A stretch of DNA of 64,000 nucleotides, taken from PALSA-894 sp963734185. Lineage in GTDB: Bacteria; Pseudomonadota; Alphaproteobacteria; Rhizobiales; Xanthobacteraceae. The translations under genes were made by a program, and so were the position numbers. Positions 8,421 through 16,988 of the stretch are shown here, piece by piece (position 1 is the stretch's first letter; each line of letters opens with the position of its first letter). The DNA lies in the NCBI GenBank assembly GCA_963734185.1, contig CAVTGA010000001.1, positions 930,001-994,000 of the forward strand. Direction: 5' to 3'. The notes beneath the pieces were generated by a model that saw nothing but the letters and a program-made list of their open reading frames with translations, was not told the DNA's origin and did not search any database.

Positions 8421-8837
8421 ATGTCTGCGATGGGAAATCAGGGCGTTCAGTCGGTCGATATTATCTACGATGGCCAGTGCCCGGTTTGCGCCGCCTATTT
8501 CCGGCTGCAGCGGCTCAGGGATAACGGCATAGCGGCCCGGCTGATCGACGCGCGCGAGCATCCCGATCTGGTGGCCTCGCTGGCCCGCCGCGGCATCGAT
8601 CTCAATCGCGACTTCGTGCTGCGCGTCGGCGAGGCGGATTACATCGGCGGCGAGGCGATGTTCGTGCTCGCCTCGCTGGGGGCGCGACACACGCTCGCGC
8701 GCAAGCTCGCCGCCGCCGCGTTCCGCTCCCGCTCGGTGACTTTGCTGCTGTACCGCGTGCTGAGGGTCGGCCGCCGGGCTTTGCTGTTCCTGCTCGGCCG
8801 GCCTTTGATCGAAGCCAACGCCCATCACCAACCCTAG
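8421..8837 (+). CDS. DCC-family thiol-disulfide oxidoreductase (DUF393)
   Basis: 138 aa. Thioredoxin-like fold with the family motif 'YDGQCPVCAAYF' (Cys20 and Cys23), followed by 'ARLIDAREHPDLVASLARRG' and 'GGEAMFVLASL', the usual DCC layout. Family members occur next to or fused with HTTM membrane domains and are thought to handle disulfides of a partner protein. Here it opens a four-gene run to 10685 that includes such an HTTM protein. The start at 8421 is the first ATG close to the domain; 8430 is an alternative. Whether the second Cys acts in catalysis is unknown. Confidence 0.8.
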   Translation: MSAMGNQGVQSVDIIYDGQCPVCAAYFRLQRLRDNGIAARLIDAREHPDLVASLARRGIDLNRDFVLRVGEADYIGGEAMFVLASLGARHTLARKLAAAAFRSRSVTLLLYRVLRVGRRALLFLLGRPLIEANAHHQP

Positions 8838-8848
8838 GAGAGCTCTCC

Positions 8849-9223
8849 GTGCCCACGCCTCCCAAAACTCCGGCGCTGTCCCAACACGAGCTCGCCGCGC
8901 TCGACTTCATGATCATGCATGCGATCCGCAGGGGCGCGAAGCCCACGGACGTGCTCACGTTCATCGACAACATCTCAAACGTGGTCATCAGCGCCGCGTC
9001 GCACGTCGATCACGCGGTATCGCAGGGCACCGACGCCGTCACGAACACCAGCCAAAACGCCTACCACCACGTCGTAGACTGGGTCCATGGTTGGTGGGGT
9101 CACAACGAGTTGCCGGAGGACGCCATGGAAGCGGTCAAACAGGGGGCGCTCACAGCAGCCAGCGCGCCGACGTTGACCCTCCAGCAGCTCATCGACGTGC
9201 GCCGGCGCGCCGTCGAGAAGTAG
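8849..9223 (+). CDS. 124-aa protein of unknown function in the DCC/HTTM cassette
   Basis: I do not recognise it. GTG start preceded by 'aggag' overlapping the stop of the DCC gene, which indicates translational coupling. It has no Cys, signal peptide or clear membrane helix. The N-terminal third is helical ('ELAALDFMIMHAIRRG'), the centre is rich in Ser, Val, His and Asn ('SAASHVDHAVSQGTDAV') and ends in 'HHVVDWVHGWWGHNE'. The layout (small Cys-free protein between a DCC protein and an SdpA/SdpB-like pair) makes it a candidate substrate or accessory factor of the cassette. That is inference; a simple cytosolic helper is equally possible. Confidence 0.6.
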   Translation: MPTPPKTPALSQHELAALDFMIMHAIRRGAKPTDVLTFIDNISNVVISAASHVDHAVSQGTDAVTNTSQNAYHHVVDWVHGWWGHNELPEDAMEAVKQGALTAASAPTLTLQQLIDVRRRAVEK

Positions 9224-9312
9224 AACCGCCGACCCGGCATGCGGCAGCACGGGGCGGCTGCCGCCAGGCCGGACTCCGTCCCGAGCGCAAGACCCATCCG
9301 CGGAGAGGCGTC

Positions 9313-9870
9313 ATGGCGGTTGCGGATACGATCGTGGCAGCCGCCTTCGCGGTCTGGTTCCTGCTGTCGGTCGGTTTCCAGACCTCATGGTTTGCGACAA
9401 AAATCGGCAAATTCGACAAGTTCGGCCTGCTGCCGCGCTGGACCTTCTTCGCGCCCAATCCGGGCCGGCACGACTATCATCTCGTCTATCGCGAATGCGG
9501 CGCCGACGTCGATCTGTCGTCGCTCGAGCGCCTGGAAGCGGCCGCACCGCAGCTGTCGCCCTGGATCGAGGTCCCGGATCTCCATGAGGGGCGGTCCCTG
9601 CTGTTTCTGTGGCATCCGCAGCGACGCATCACCAAGACGATGACGGACATCGTTAATGGCCTGCTCCTGGCGCGCGGCCGGCTCACAGAACGGCCGAGCC
9701 TGGTCCAGTTCACGGTCGAGTATTTTCTGCTGCTGCATTTGATCCAGCGTGGCGCCAGCCCGGCCGTCAAGCGGCAGTTCGCGATCGTCCGCACCCGCGG
9801 GTTCGAGTCCGAGCGCGAGCGCGACATCGTGTTCGTATCGAATTTCCATCGCGCAGCGGTACAGCCGTGA
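9313..9870 (+). CDS. SdpA-like single-pass membrane protein
   Basis: 185 aa. One N-terminal membrane helix (about residues 5-26) is followed by 'LLPRWTFFAPNPGRHDYHLV' (residues 39-58). This resembles the LP-x-W-x-F-[FY]-x-x-NP-x-x-x-D pattern I associate with SdpA, a Bacillus protein needed with SdpB to mature the secreted SdpC toxin. The rest is a soluble domain with no recognised catalytic motif. ATG 9313 lies downstream of 'cggagaggcg'. Its stop overlaps the GTG start of the HTTM gene by 4 bases, so the two are translationally coupled. The SdpA link is from motif and neighbourhood, not from a database match. Confidence 0.6.
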   Translation: MAVADTIVAAAFAVWFLLSVGFQTSWFATKIGKFDKFGLLPRWTFFAPNPGRHDYHLVYRECGADVDLSSLERLEAAAPQLSPWIEVPDLHEGRSLLFLWHPQRRITKTMTDIVNGLLLARGRLTERPSLVQFTVEYFLLLHLIQRGASPAVKRQFAIVRTRGFESERERDIVFVSNFHRAAVQP

Positions 9871-10685
9871 CCTTCGCCGCCCTCGACGCCATCCATATCG
9901 CGGTCGTCTGCGCGGCCGTCGGCATGATCGTCACCACAAGCGAGTTGTTGTGGGCGTGGTCGCGCGGCCATTACGACAGCAGCGGCATCTGGACCTGGGC
10001 GATCGCCAAGGAGGCTTATTCGGCGCGCGCGGCGGCCGCCTTGCGGCCCTTGATGAGCAACGAGTCGGTCCTGTTGATGCTCGGCGCGCGGGTGGTCGCG
10101 GCGGCCTCCATTCCGCTGCTGTACGGCCTCGGCTATCCCGCCGTCGCGCCGATGATGATGCTGGTCGCGATTCTTTGCTTCATGCAATTGCGCTCGCGCT
10201 GGGGCGGCGAGGGCGGCGACCAGATGACGGTGCTGGTGCTGATCGCCGCGCTGGTCGCGGATCTTGCACCCGGACGGCCAGTCGTCGTCAACAGCGCGGC
10301 GCTGTTCATCGGCGCGCAGATCACGCTCTCCTACCTCGCTTCCGGCACGGCCAAATTGTTCGGGCCACTGTGGCGCAGCGGCGGCGCGCTCGGCGAGATC
10401 ATGAACCATTACACCTTCGGCCACGCTCCATTCGCCCGCCTTCTGGCGCGCTATCCGCTGATCGGCAAGGTGATGTGCCGTGGCGTGATCGCCTTCCAGA
10501 TCACGTTCTGGGTGTTCTATCTGCTGCCGATGCCGTACGCGCTGGCGTATCCCGTCGCCGGCATATTCTTTCACGCCGGCATCGCCTATTTCATGCGCCT
10601 GAATTTGTTCATCCCGGTCTTTATCGGCACTTATCCGTGTCTGTTCTTCACCCACGAATTCGTCCGCGGGCTCCTGTTTCCCTAG
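9867..10685 (+). CDS. HTTM-type (SdpB-like) polytopic membrane protein
   Basis: 272 aa with roughly six to eight membrane helices (e.g. 'VLLMLGARVVAAASIPLLYG', 'VIAFQITFWVFYLLPMPYAL'). The ordering, with 'LASGTAKLFGPLWRSGGAL' and 'NLFIPVFIGTYPCLFFTHEF', fits the HTTM fold shared with vitamin K-dependent gamma-carboxylase and with SdpB. GTG start inside the stop of the preceding gene. Downstream is a short gap before the oppositely regulated SDR gene. The function is probably processing or carboxylation-like modification of a partner, but no active-site Lys is asserted. Confidence 0.65.
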   Translation: MTFAALDAIHIAVVCAAVGMIVTTSELLWAWSRGHYDSSGIWTWAIAKEAYSARAAAALRPLMSNESVLLMLGARVVAAASIPLLYGLGYPAVAPMMMLVAILCFMQLRSRWGGEGGDQMTVLVLIAALVADLAPGRPVVVNSAALFIGAQITLSYLASGTAKLFGPLWRSGGALGEIMNHYTFGHAPFARLLARYPLIGKVMCRGVIAFQITFWVFYLLPMPYALAYPVAGIFFHAGIAYFMRLNLFIPVFIGTYPCLFFTHEFVRGLLFP

Positions 10686-10769
10686 GATTGAACTGGCACC
10701 CTTGGGCCGCGAAGCTCTCCACCTAGCGCCTCCGTCCGGTTCCAGCGCGGCCAACACAGAGAATTTGGG

Positions 10770-11579
10770 ATGAAGCGCCTCGAGCACAAGATCGCGATCG
10801 TCGTCGGCGCGGGCCAAGGTCCGGGAACCGGCATGGGCAACGGGCGGGCGACCGTGATCCGCTTCGCGCAGGAGGGGGCGAGCGTGCTCGCCGTCGACCG
10901 CGACCTCGCCTCGGCCGAGGAAACCGCGACGATGGCCAACAAGGAGGCGCGTGGCGGTGCCTGCGCCGCGTTCGAGGCGGACGTCACGCGCGAGGCTTCG
11001 TTGCAGGCGATAATCGATCACGCCAAGGCCAAATGGGGCCGCATCGACATCCTGCACTACAATGTCGGCCTGAGCATCGCGGGCGGCGACGCGCCGGCGA
11101 CGGAGATCACCGCGGAAGCGTTCGACCGCATCGTGGCCATCAACCTGCGCGGCATGGTGCTGGCCTGCAAGCACGTGCTGCCGGTGATGCGGGCGCAACA
11201 GTCCGGTGTGATCATCGGCATCTCGTCGGTGGCGGCGTGGGAGCGATACCCGTACGTGGCCTACAAGGCCACCAAGGCGGCGATGGTCGCCTATGTGGAG
11301 CAGCTCGCGATCCTCAATGCCGAGCACGGCATCCGCGCCAACGTGATCCTGCCCGGCCTGATGGACACCCCGATGGCGGTCGATACCCGCGCCCGCGCGA
11401 CCGGCAAGAGCCGTGCCGAGATCGCGGCGATGCGCGATGCGCGCGTGCCCTTGCGCAAGAAAATGGGCACCGCCTGGGACGTGGCGAACGCGGCGCTGTT
11501 CCTCGCCTCCGACGAGGCGAACTTCATCACCGGGGTGTCGCTGCCGGTGGACGGCGGCGCGCTGGTGAATATCGGTTGA
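10770..11579 (+). CDS. short-chain dehydrogenase/reductase
   Basis: 269 aa. NAD(P)-dependent Rossmann enzyme: cofactor loop 'VVGAGQGPGTGMG', 'YNVGL' in place of the NNAG element, and the catalytic Ser of 'GISSVA' with 'YVAYKATKAA' (Tyr-x-x-x-Lys). C-terminus 'FITGVSLPVDGGALVNI' is standard for classical SDRs. The glycine loop is longer than usual (TGxxxGxG replaced by 'GAGQGPGTGMGNG'), typical of a subset that oxidises secondary alcohols or 3-oxoacyl substrates. The substrate is not deducible. It begins 84 bases after the HTTM gene; a shared transcript is possible but not shown. Confidence 0.88.
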   Translation: MKRLEHKIAIVVGAGQGPGTGMGNGRATVIRFAQEGASVLAVDRDLASAEETATMANKEARGGACAAFEADVTREASLQAIIDHAKAKWGRIDILHYNVGLSIAGGDAPATEITAEAFDRIVAINLRGMVLACKHVLPVMRAQQSGVIIGISSVAAWERYPYVAYKATKAAMVAYVEQLAILNAEHGIRANVILPGLMDTPMAVDTRARATGKSRAEIAAMRDARVPLRKKMGTAWDVANAALFLASDEANFITGVSLPVDGGALVNIG

Positions 11580-11621
11580 ACGGCCGCCGATTCGACTTGC
11601 GCGCGTCAGGGTTCGATGCTA

Positions 11622-11636
11622 GAACAAAAAGAGAAC
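11622..11636. promoter_or_regulatory. LexA (SOS) box upstream of ssb
   Basis: GAAC-AAAAAGA-GAAC, i.e. GTTC-N7-GTTC on the other strand: a perfect alphaproteobacterial LexA site, 119 bases before the ssb start. A GTTC at 11611 also forms GTTC-N7-GAAC with the first half. Together with the uvrA box it implies both genes are damage-induced. Confidence 0.7.
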
Positions 11637-11754
11637 GGCCGGGTGCGTAGCGTCGGTACCGGCCGCGGCGTTCCTGTGGAAGGTCGGCGGTTGCGCTTGC
11701 CGGGGCCCAAGTCCGCGGTCAAGGGTGGCTCGCGCGGCAGGTATGGAGGCGGTC

Positions 11755-12228
11755 ATGGCGGGTTCGGTCAACAAGGTCATTCTGGTCGGCAATCTCGGCA
11801 AGGACCCGGAAGTCCGGCGCATGCAGGACGGCCGGCCGGTGGTGAACATGAGCGTCGCCACCTCGGAAAGCTGGCGCGACAAAGCGACCGGCGAGCGCAA
11901 GGAGCGCACCGAATGGCACCGCGTGGTGATCTTCAACGAGGGCCTCGCCAAAGTCGCCGAGCAGTACCTCAAGAAGGGCTCCAAGGTTTATCTCGAAGGC
12001 CAGCTGCAGACGCGCAAATACACCGACAGCCAGGGGATCGAGAAATATTCGACCGAAGTGGTGCTGCAGGGTTTCAATTCGCAGCTCACCATGCTCGACC
12101 GTGCCGGCGGCGGCGACCGCGGCGAGAGCGCCAACAACGACTTCGGCGCCTCCGGCCCGGCCCGCCAGCCGGCGATGGCGGCCGCGGGCGGCAAGCGCGG
12201 CGATCTCGACGACGAGATTCCGTTCTGA
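11755..12228 (+). CDS. ssb: single-stranded DNA-binding protein
   Basis: 157 aa, binds ssDNA as a tetramer during replication, repair and recombination. OB-fold start 'GSVNKVILVGNLGKDPEVR', core 'WHRVVIFNEGLAKVAEQYL' and 'LEGQLQTRKYTDSQGIEKYS'; a Gly-rich linker; and the acidic protein-interaction tail ending 'DDEIPF'. The ATG at 11755 is chosen over upstream ones because it starts at the domain. Preceded by a LexA box; uvrA, ssb and gyrA share this neighbourhood in related genomes. Confidence 0.97.
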   Translation: MAGSVNKVILVGNLGKDPEVRRMQDGRPVVNMSVATSESWRDKATGERKERTEWHRVVIFNEGLAKVAEQYLKKGSKVYLEGQLQTRKYTDSQGIEKYSTEVVLQGFNSQLTMLDRAGGGDRGESANNDFGASGPARQPAMAAAGGKRGDLDDEIPF

Positions 12229-12302
12229 TGTGAGCCGGGTCGCGTCGGCGGTCGCGTAACCTCTTCAATTTGAGGTGCCCGGCCGGCTATCTTTTCTTTG
12301 TT

Positions 12303-12351
12303 GCGCATGATCTTTGTCCGAAAAGTCTGTCAACTTTTCGGGATCATGCGC
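12303..12351. repeat. REP-like palindrome abutting the ipdC start codon
   Basis: Inverted ends GCGCATGATC and GATCATGCGC with centre 'tccgaaaagtctgtcaacttttcgg'. The last base is 3 bases before the ATG of ipdC, so the hairpin occupies the ribosome-binding position. Close copies are at 30284-30331 and 36842-36890; a relative is at 62878-62926. Confidence 0.85.
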
Positions 12352-12354
12352 TGA

Positions 12355-13995
12355 ATGCCCACGCTCGCGACCGCGCTGCTGCAGGGCCTGAAGGATCACG
12401 GCGCGCGCGAGTTGTTCGGCATTCCCGGCGACTTCGTGCTGCCGTTCTTTCAGGCGATCGAAGACAGCAAAATCCTTCCGCACTACACGCTCAGCCACGA
12501 GCCTGCGGTCGGCTTCGCGGCTGATGCGGCGGCGCGCTATCACTGCGGGCTCGGCGTCGCGGTCGTGACCTATGGGGCCGGCGCGTTCAATCTGGTCAAC
12601 CCGATCGCCGGTGCCTATGCGGAGCGCTCGCCGGTGGTGGTGATCGCTGGCGCGCCGGGGGCGGCCGAGCGGACAAGCGGCTTCCGCCTGCACCACCAGG
12701 CGCGCGAGATCGGCACGCAGCTGGCCGTGTTCCGCGAGATCACCTGCGACCAGGCCGTGCTCGACGATGCGGCGCGCGCGCCGCAGGAGATCGCACGCGT
12801 GCTGCGCAACGCGCGCGAACGCTCGCTGCCGGTCTACATCGAGCTGCCGCGCGACATGGTGGATGCGAAGACGCAACGCGTGCCGGTGCTGGCGCGCCGA
12901 GCGGCCAATGCCGCGGCGCTGGGCGAGTGCGCCGAGGAGGTCTTGGCGCGGCTCAGAGCTGCAAAATCGCCCGCGATCATCGTCGACGTCGAGATCCGCC
13001 GCTACGGCATCGAGCCGCGCGTCGCCGCGTTGGCGCGCAAACTGAAGCTGCCGGTGGTGACGACGTTCATGGGCCGCGGCCTGCTCGAGGACGCACCCGA
13101 CGTCGTGAGCGGCACCTATCTGCCGCTCGCCGGTGACCCGAAGATCACGCGGCTGGTGGAGAAGGCGGACGCGCTGCTCCTGCTCGGCGTCATCCTGTCC
13201 GACACCAACTTCGCGCTGTCGCAGCGCAAGCTTGATCCGCGCCGTACCATCCTCGCCATCGACCGCGAGGTCCGCGTCGGCCATCACGTCTATCCCGACC
13301 TGCCGATCGAGGACCTGGTCGAGGCCTTGATCAAGCGCGCCAAACCTATGAAAGGGCGCAGCCGGATAGCAAGAAGCGCCTCGGCCTATCCGCATGGGCT
13401 GAACGCCGACGACCGTCCGGTCGCGCCGTCGGACATCGCCACCGCGGTCAACGATCTGTTCGCGCGCCACGGCCTCATGCCGATGACCGCCGACATTGGG
13501 GACTGCCTGTTCACCGCCATGGAGATCGCCAACACGGCGCTGGCGGCGCCCGGCTACTATGCCGGCATGGGCTTCGGCGTGCCGGCCGGCATCGGCGTCC
13601 AGGCGGCGACCGGGCGCCGCCCGCTCATCCTGGTCGGCGACGGCGCGTTCCAGATGACCGGCTGGGAGCTCGGCAATTGCCGGCGCTACGGGCTCGATCC
13701 GATCGTGGTCGTGTTCAACAATGCGAGCTGGGAGATGCTGCGCGTGTTCCAGCCGGAATCGAGGTTCAACGACCTTGACGATTGGCAGTTCGCGAGAATA
13801 GCGCCATCGCTCGGCGGACATGGCGAGCGCGTCACGACGCGGCGCGAGCTCGCCGCGGCACTCGAACAGGCCGTCGGGAGGCGCGGAAAATTCTCGTTGA
13901 TTGAAGTCATGCTGCCGCGCGGCGCGACCTCGAAGACCCTGGCGCGCTTCGTCAAGGGTTTCAAGGCGGCGCGGGAGCGCGCCGCCCGTGCCTGA
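12355..13995 (+). CDS. ipdC: indolepyruvate/phenylpyruvate decarboxylase (ThDP enzyme)
   Basis: 546 aa. It shares many blocks with Azospirillum IpdC: 'FGIPGDFVLPFFQAIEDS' at the N-terminus, 'LSHEPAVGFAADAAARYH' with the ThDP-activating Glu, 'VVTTFMGRGLLEDAPD', 'LGVILSDTNFALSQRKLD', the Mg/ThDP motif 'VGDGAFQMTGWELGNC...VVFNNASWEMLRVFQPES', and the tail 'GKFSLIEVMLPRG'. It decarboxylates indole-3-pyruvate or phenylpyruvate to the aldehydes on the way to indole-acetic or phenylacetic acid. The start matches the Azospirillum N-terminus exactly, yet a REP hairpin is directly upstream, so translation may be weak. No aminotransferase is nearby. Confidence 0.85.
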   Translation: MPTLATALLQGLKDHGARELFGIPGDFVLPFFQAIEDSKILPHYTLSHEPAVGFAADAAARYHCGLGVAVVTYGAGAFNLVNPIAGAYAERSPVVVIAGAPGAAERTSGFRLHHQAREIGTQLAVFREITCDQAVLDDAARAPQEIARVLRNARERSLPVYIELPRDMVDAKTQRVPVLARRAANAAALGECAEEVLARLRAAKSPAIIVDVEIRRYGIEPRVAALARKLKLPVVTTFMGRGLLEDAPDVVSGTYLPLAGDPKITRLVEKADALLLLGVILSDTNFALSQRKLDPRRTILAIDREVRVGHHVYPDLPIEDLVEALIKRAKPMKGRSRIARSASAYPHGLNADDRPVAPSDIATAVNDLFARHGLMPMTADIGDCLFTAMEIANTALAAPGYYAGMGFGVPAGIGVQAATGRRPLILVGDGAFQMTGWELGNCRRYGLDPIVVVFNNASWEMLRVFQPESRFNDLDDWQFARIAPSLGGHGERVTTRRELAAALEQAVGRRGKFSLIEVMLPRGATSKTLARFVKGFKAARERAARA

Positions 13996-14159
13996 GGGTC
14001 ACTCGCGCCGTCAGAACCGACAGCGTGACCGCACACAGGTCGACGAGTGCGATGAGCACGATTTTGAGGAACTGAACGGGAGCGCTTGAATCCAGCACGT
14101 CCGGAGCGCCTGAGCGACGCGCAAAGTCGGCATTCCCGAGGGGTCCAGGAGAGTCGAAT

Positions 14160-14240
14160 AAATATATGAAATCTATAAGGAAATTTCTTCGGAAAAGCGC
14201 CGCTTTGCTATAGTCCGGCGAATCTGAATCGGCTATAGAA
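14160..14240 (+). promoter_or_regulatory. AT-rich promoter region upstream of gyrA
   Basis: The gap from ipdC (255 bases) has a clear AT-rich stretch, including 'aataaatatatgaaatctat' and two copies of 'gctatag' (14207-14213, 14232-14238), of which either can serve as a -10 element. No convincing -35 is found at the right distance, so the exact start is open. Confidence 0.35.
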
Positions 14241-14271
14241 AATCGACTCCTTGGGCACTCGGAATCCACCC

Positions 14272-16982
14272 TTGTCAGACACCGAAAATCAGCTCCCGGC
14301 GGAGCCGCCGCCGCCTTCGGATATCCGTCTCGTGTCGATCACGGACGAGATGAAGCGTTCGTATCTCGATTACGCCATGAGCGTGATCGTGGCGCGCGCG
14401 CTGCCGGATTCGCGCGACGGCCTCAAACCGGTGCATCGGCGGGTGCTCTACTCGATGCAGGAGCAGGGGCACACGCCCGACAAGAAATACGTCAAGTCGG
14501 CGCGCGTCGTCGGCGACGTGATGGGCAAATACCATCCGCACGGCGACCAATCGATCTACGACGCGCTGGTGCGCATGGCGCAGGATTTCTCCATGCGCCT
14601 GCCGCTCATCGACGGGCAGGGCAACTTCGGCTCGGTCGACGGCGATCCGCCGGCGGCCATGCGCTACACCGAGTGCCGCCTCGCCAAGCCGGCAATGGCG
14701 TTGCTCGAGGACATCGACAAGGACACGGTCGATTTCCAGCCGAACTACGACGGCAACGAGAGGGAGCCGGTGGTCCTGCCGGCACGCTTCCCGAACCTGC
14801 TGGTCAACGGCGCCGGCGGCATCGCGGTCGGCATGGCCACCAACATCCCGCCGCACAATCTCGGCGAGATCATTGACGCCTGCTTCGCGCTGATCGACGA
14901 GCCGGGGCTTGGCATCGACGAGCTCATGGCCATCGTGCCGGGTCCGGATTTCCCGACCGGCGGCATCATCCTCGGCCGCCAGGGCATCCGCGCCGCCTAT
15001 CACCTCGGTCGCGGCTCGATCGTGATGCGCGGGAAAGTGGGGTTCGAGACGCTGCGCAAGGAGCGCGAGGCGATCATCATCACCGAGATTCCTTATCAGG
15101 TGAACAAGGCCGCGATGGTGGAGAAGATCGGCGAGCTGGTGCGCGAGAAGAAGATCGAGGGCATCGCCGAGCTGCGCGACGAGTCGAACCGCGAAGGCTA
15201 CCGCGTGGTGATCGAATTGAAGCGCGACGCCATGCCGGACGTCGTGCTGAACCAGCTCTACCGCTTCACGCCGCTGCAATCGACCTTCGGCGCCAACGTG
15301 GTGGCGCTCGACGGCGGCCGTCCGCAGACCATGACCCTGAAGGACCTGCTGCAGTCCTTCCTCGCGTTCCGCGAGGAGGTCATTTCGCGGCGCACCAAGT
15401 TCCTGCTCGGCAAGGCGCGCGACCGCGCCCACGTGCTGGTCGGGCTGGCGATCGCGGTCGCCAATATCGACGAGATGATCCGCCTGATCCGGTCCTCCAA
15501 GGACGCCAACGAAGCGCGCGAAGCCCTGATGGGGCGCGACTGGCCGGCCAAGAGCGTCGAAACCATGCTCACCCTGATCGACGATCCGCGCCACCGCATC
15601 AACGCCGACGACAGTTACCGCCTCTCGGCCGAGCAGGCGCGCGCGATCCTCGACCTGCGCCTGCAGCGCCTGACCGCGCTCGGCCGCGAGGAGATCCAGG
15701 AAGAGCTCGATAAGCTCGCCGCTGAGATCAATGATTACCTCGACATCCTGCGTCACGCGCGCGCATCCAAGGCATCGTCAAGCAGGAGCTGGCAGAGGTC
15801 AAAAAGCAGTTTGCCACGCCGCGCCGCACGGTCATCGTCGACCAGGAAGGCGAGATGGAGGACGAGGACCTGATCCAGCGCGAGGACATGGTCGTCACCG
15901 TCTCGCACCTCGGCTACGTCAAGCGCGTGCCGCTCTCGACCTACCGGGCGCAGCGGCGAGGGGGGAAAGGTCGCGCGGGCATGCAGACGCGCGAAGAGGA
16001 TTTCGTCACCCGCCTGTTCGTCGCCAACACCCATACGCCGGTGCTGTTCTTCTCCTCGCGCGGGCAGGTCTACAAGGAGAAGGTCTGGCGCCTGCCGCAG
16101 GCGGCGCCGCAGGCGCGCGGCAAGGCGCTGATCAATATCCTGCCGCTCGAGCAGGGCGAACTGATCACCACCATCATGCCGCTGCCCGAGGACGAGAAGA
16201 CCTGGGGCGAGCTCGACGTGATGTTCGCGACCACCCGCGGCACCGTCCGGCGCAACAAGCTCTCGGATTTCGTCGACGTGCGCCGCTCCGGCATCATCGC
16301 CATGAAGCTCGACGAGGGAGAGGCAATCGTCGACGTACAGATCTGCACCGAACGCGACGACGTGCTGCTCACTTCGGCCGACGGACAGTGCATCCGCTTC
16401 GCTGTCACCGACGTGCGCGTGTTCCAGGGCCGCACCTCGATGGGCGTGCGCGGGATCGCGCTCGAGGAGGGCGACAAGCTCATCTCGCTCTCGATCTTGC
16501 GTCACCTCGACGTCACCGCCGACGAGCGCGCCGCCTATCTGAAGCGCGCAAGCGCGGTCAGGCGCGGCGACAATGGCGACGAGGAGCCGGCCGCGGACGC
16601 CGAAGAGTCTTCGGGGGCGATCGAATTGGGCGAAAAGCGCTACGTGGAAATGTCGGCGGCCGAGCAGTTCGTGCTGACCATCTCGGAGAACGGCTACGGC
16701 AAGCGGACCTCGTCCTACGAGTACCGCACCACCGGGCGCGGCGGCAAAGGCATCGTCGCGATCGCGGTGACCAGCCGCAACGGACGCGTGGTCGCCTCGT
16801 TCCCGGTCGAGGAGGCGGACCAGATCATGCTGGTCACCAACAAGGGCCAGCTCATCCGCTGCCCGGTCGACGGCATCCGCATCGCCGGGCGCGCGACGCA
16901 GGGCGTGATCGTGTTCGACACGGCCGAGGACGAGAAGGTGGTCTCGGTCGAAGGATTGTCGGAAGAAGGCGCCGACGAGTAG
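14272..16982 (+). CDS. gyrA: DNA gyrase subunit A, with a frameshift at about 15760
   Basis: About 903 aa if repaired. GyrA breaks and reseals DNA and introduces negative supercoils with GyrB. Seen: N-terminal 'DEMKRSYLDYAMSVIVARAL', the active-site Tyr in 'AAMRYTECRLA', 'KYHPHGDQSIYDALVRMAQD' (Gln at the position of E. coli Ser83), the Arg-rich 'QGNFGSVDGDPP', and a six-bladed C-terminal domain with GyrA box 'QRRGGKGRAGM'. The reading frame breaks at 15756-15764: 'ILRHARA' is followed by an unrelated tail unless one base is added, after which 'IQGIVKQELAEVKKQ' continues to 16982. TTG at 14272 is the likely start; TTG 14251 is possible. Because it is essential, a sequence error is likely. Confidence 0.9.
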
Positions 16983-16988
16983 CTGCTG

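Noticed and set aside
9486..11327. Long minus-strand open frame covering the HTTM and SDR genes
   Set aside because: Overlaps two recognisable plus-strand genes; the peptide has no family features.
12265..13821. Long minus-strand open frame opposite ipdC
   Set aside because: Shadow frame of a clear ThDP enzyme.
14530..14570. Quinolone-resistance mutation in GyrA (Gln in place of E. coli Ser83)
   Set aside because: The stretch 'GDQSIYDALVRMAQ' is, as far as I recall, the usual form in many alphaproteobacteria, so it is not evidence of acquired resistance.
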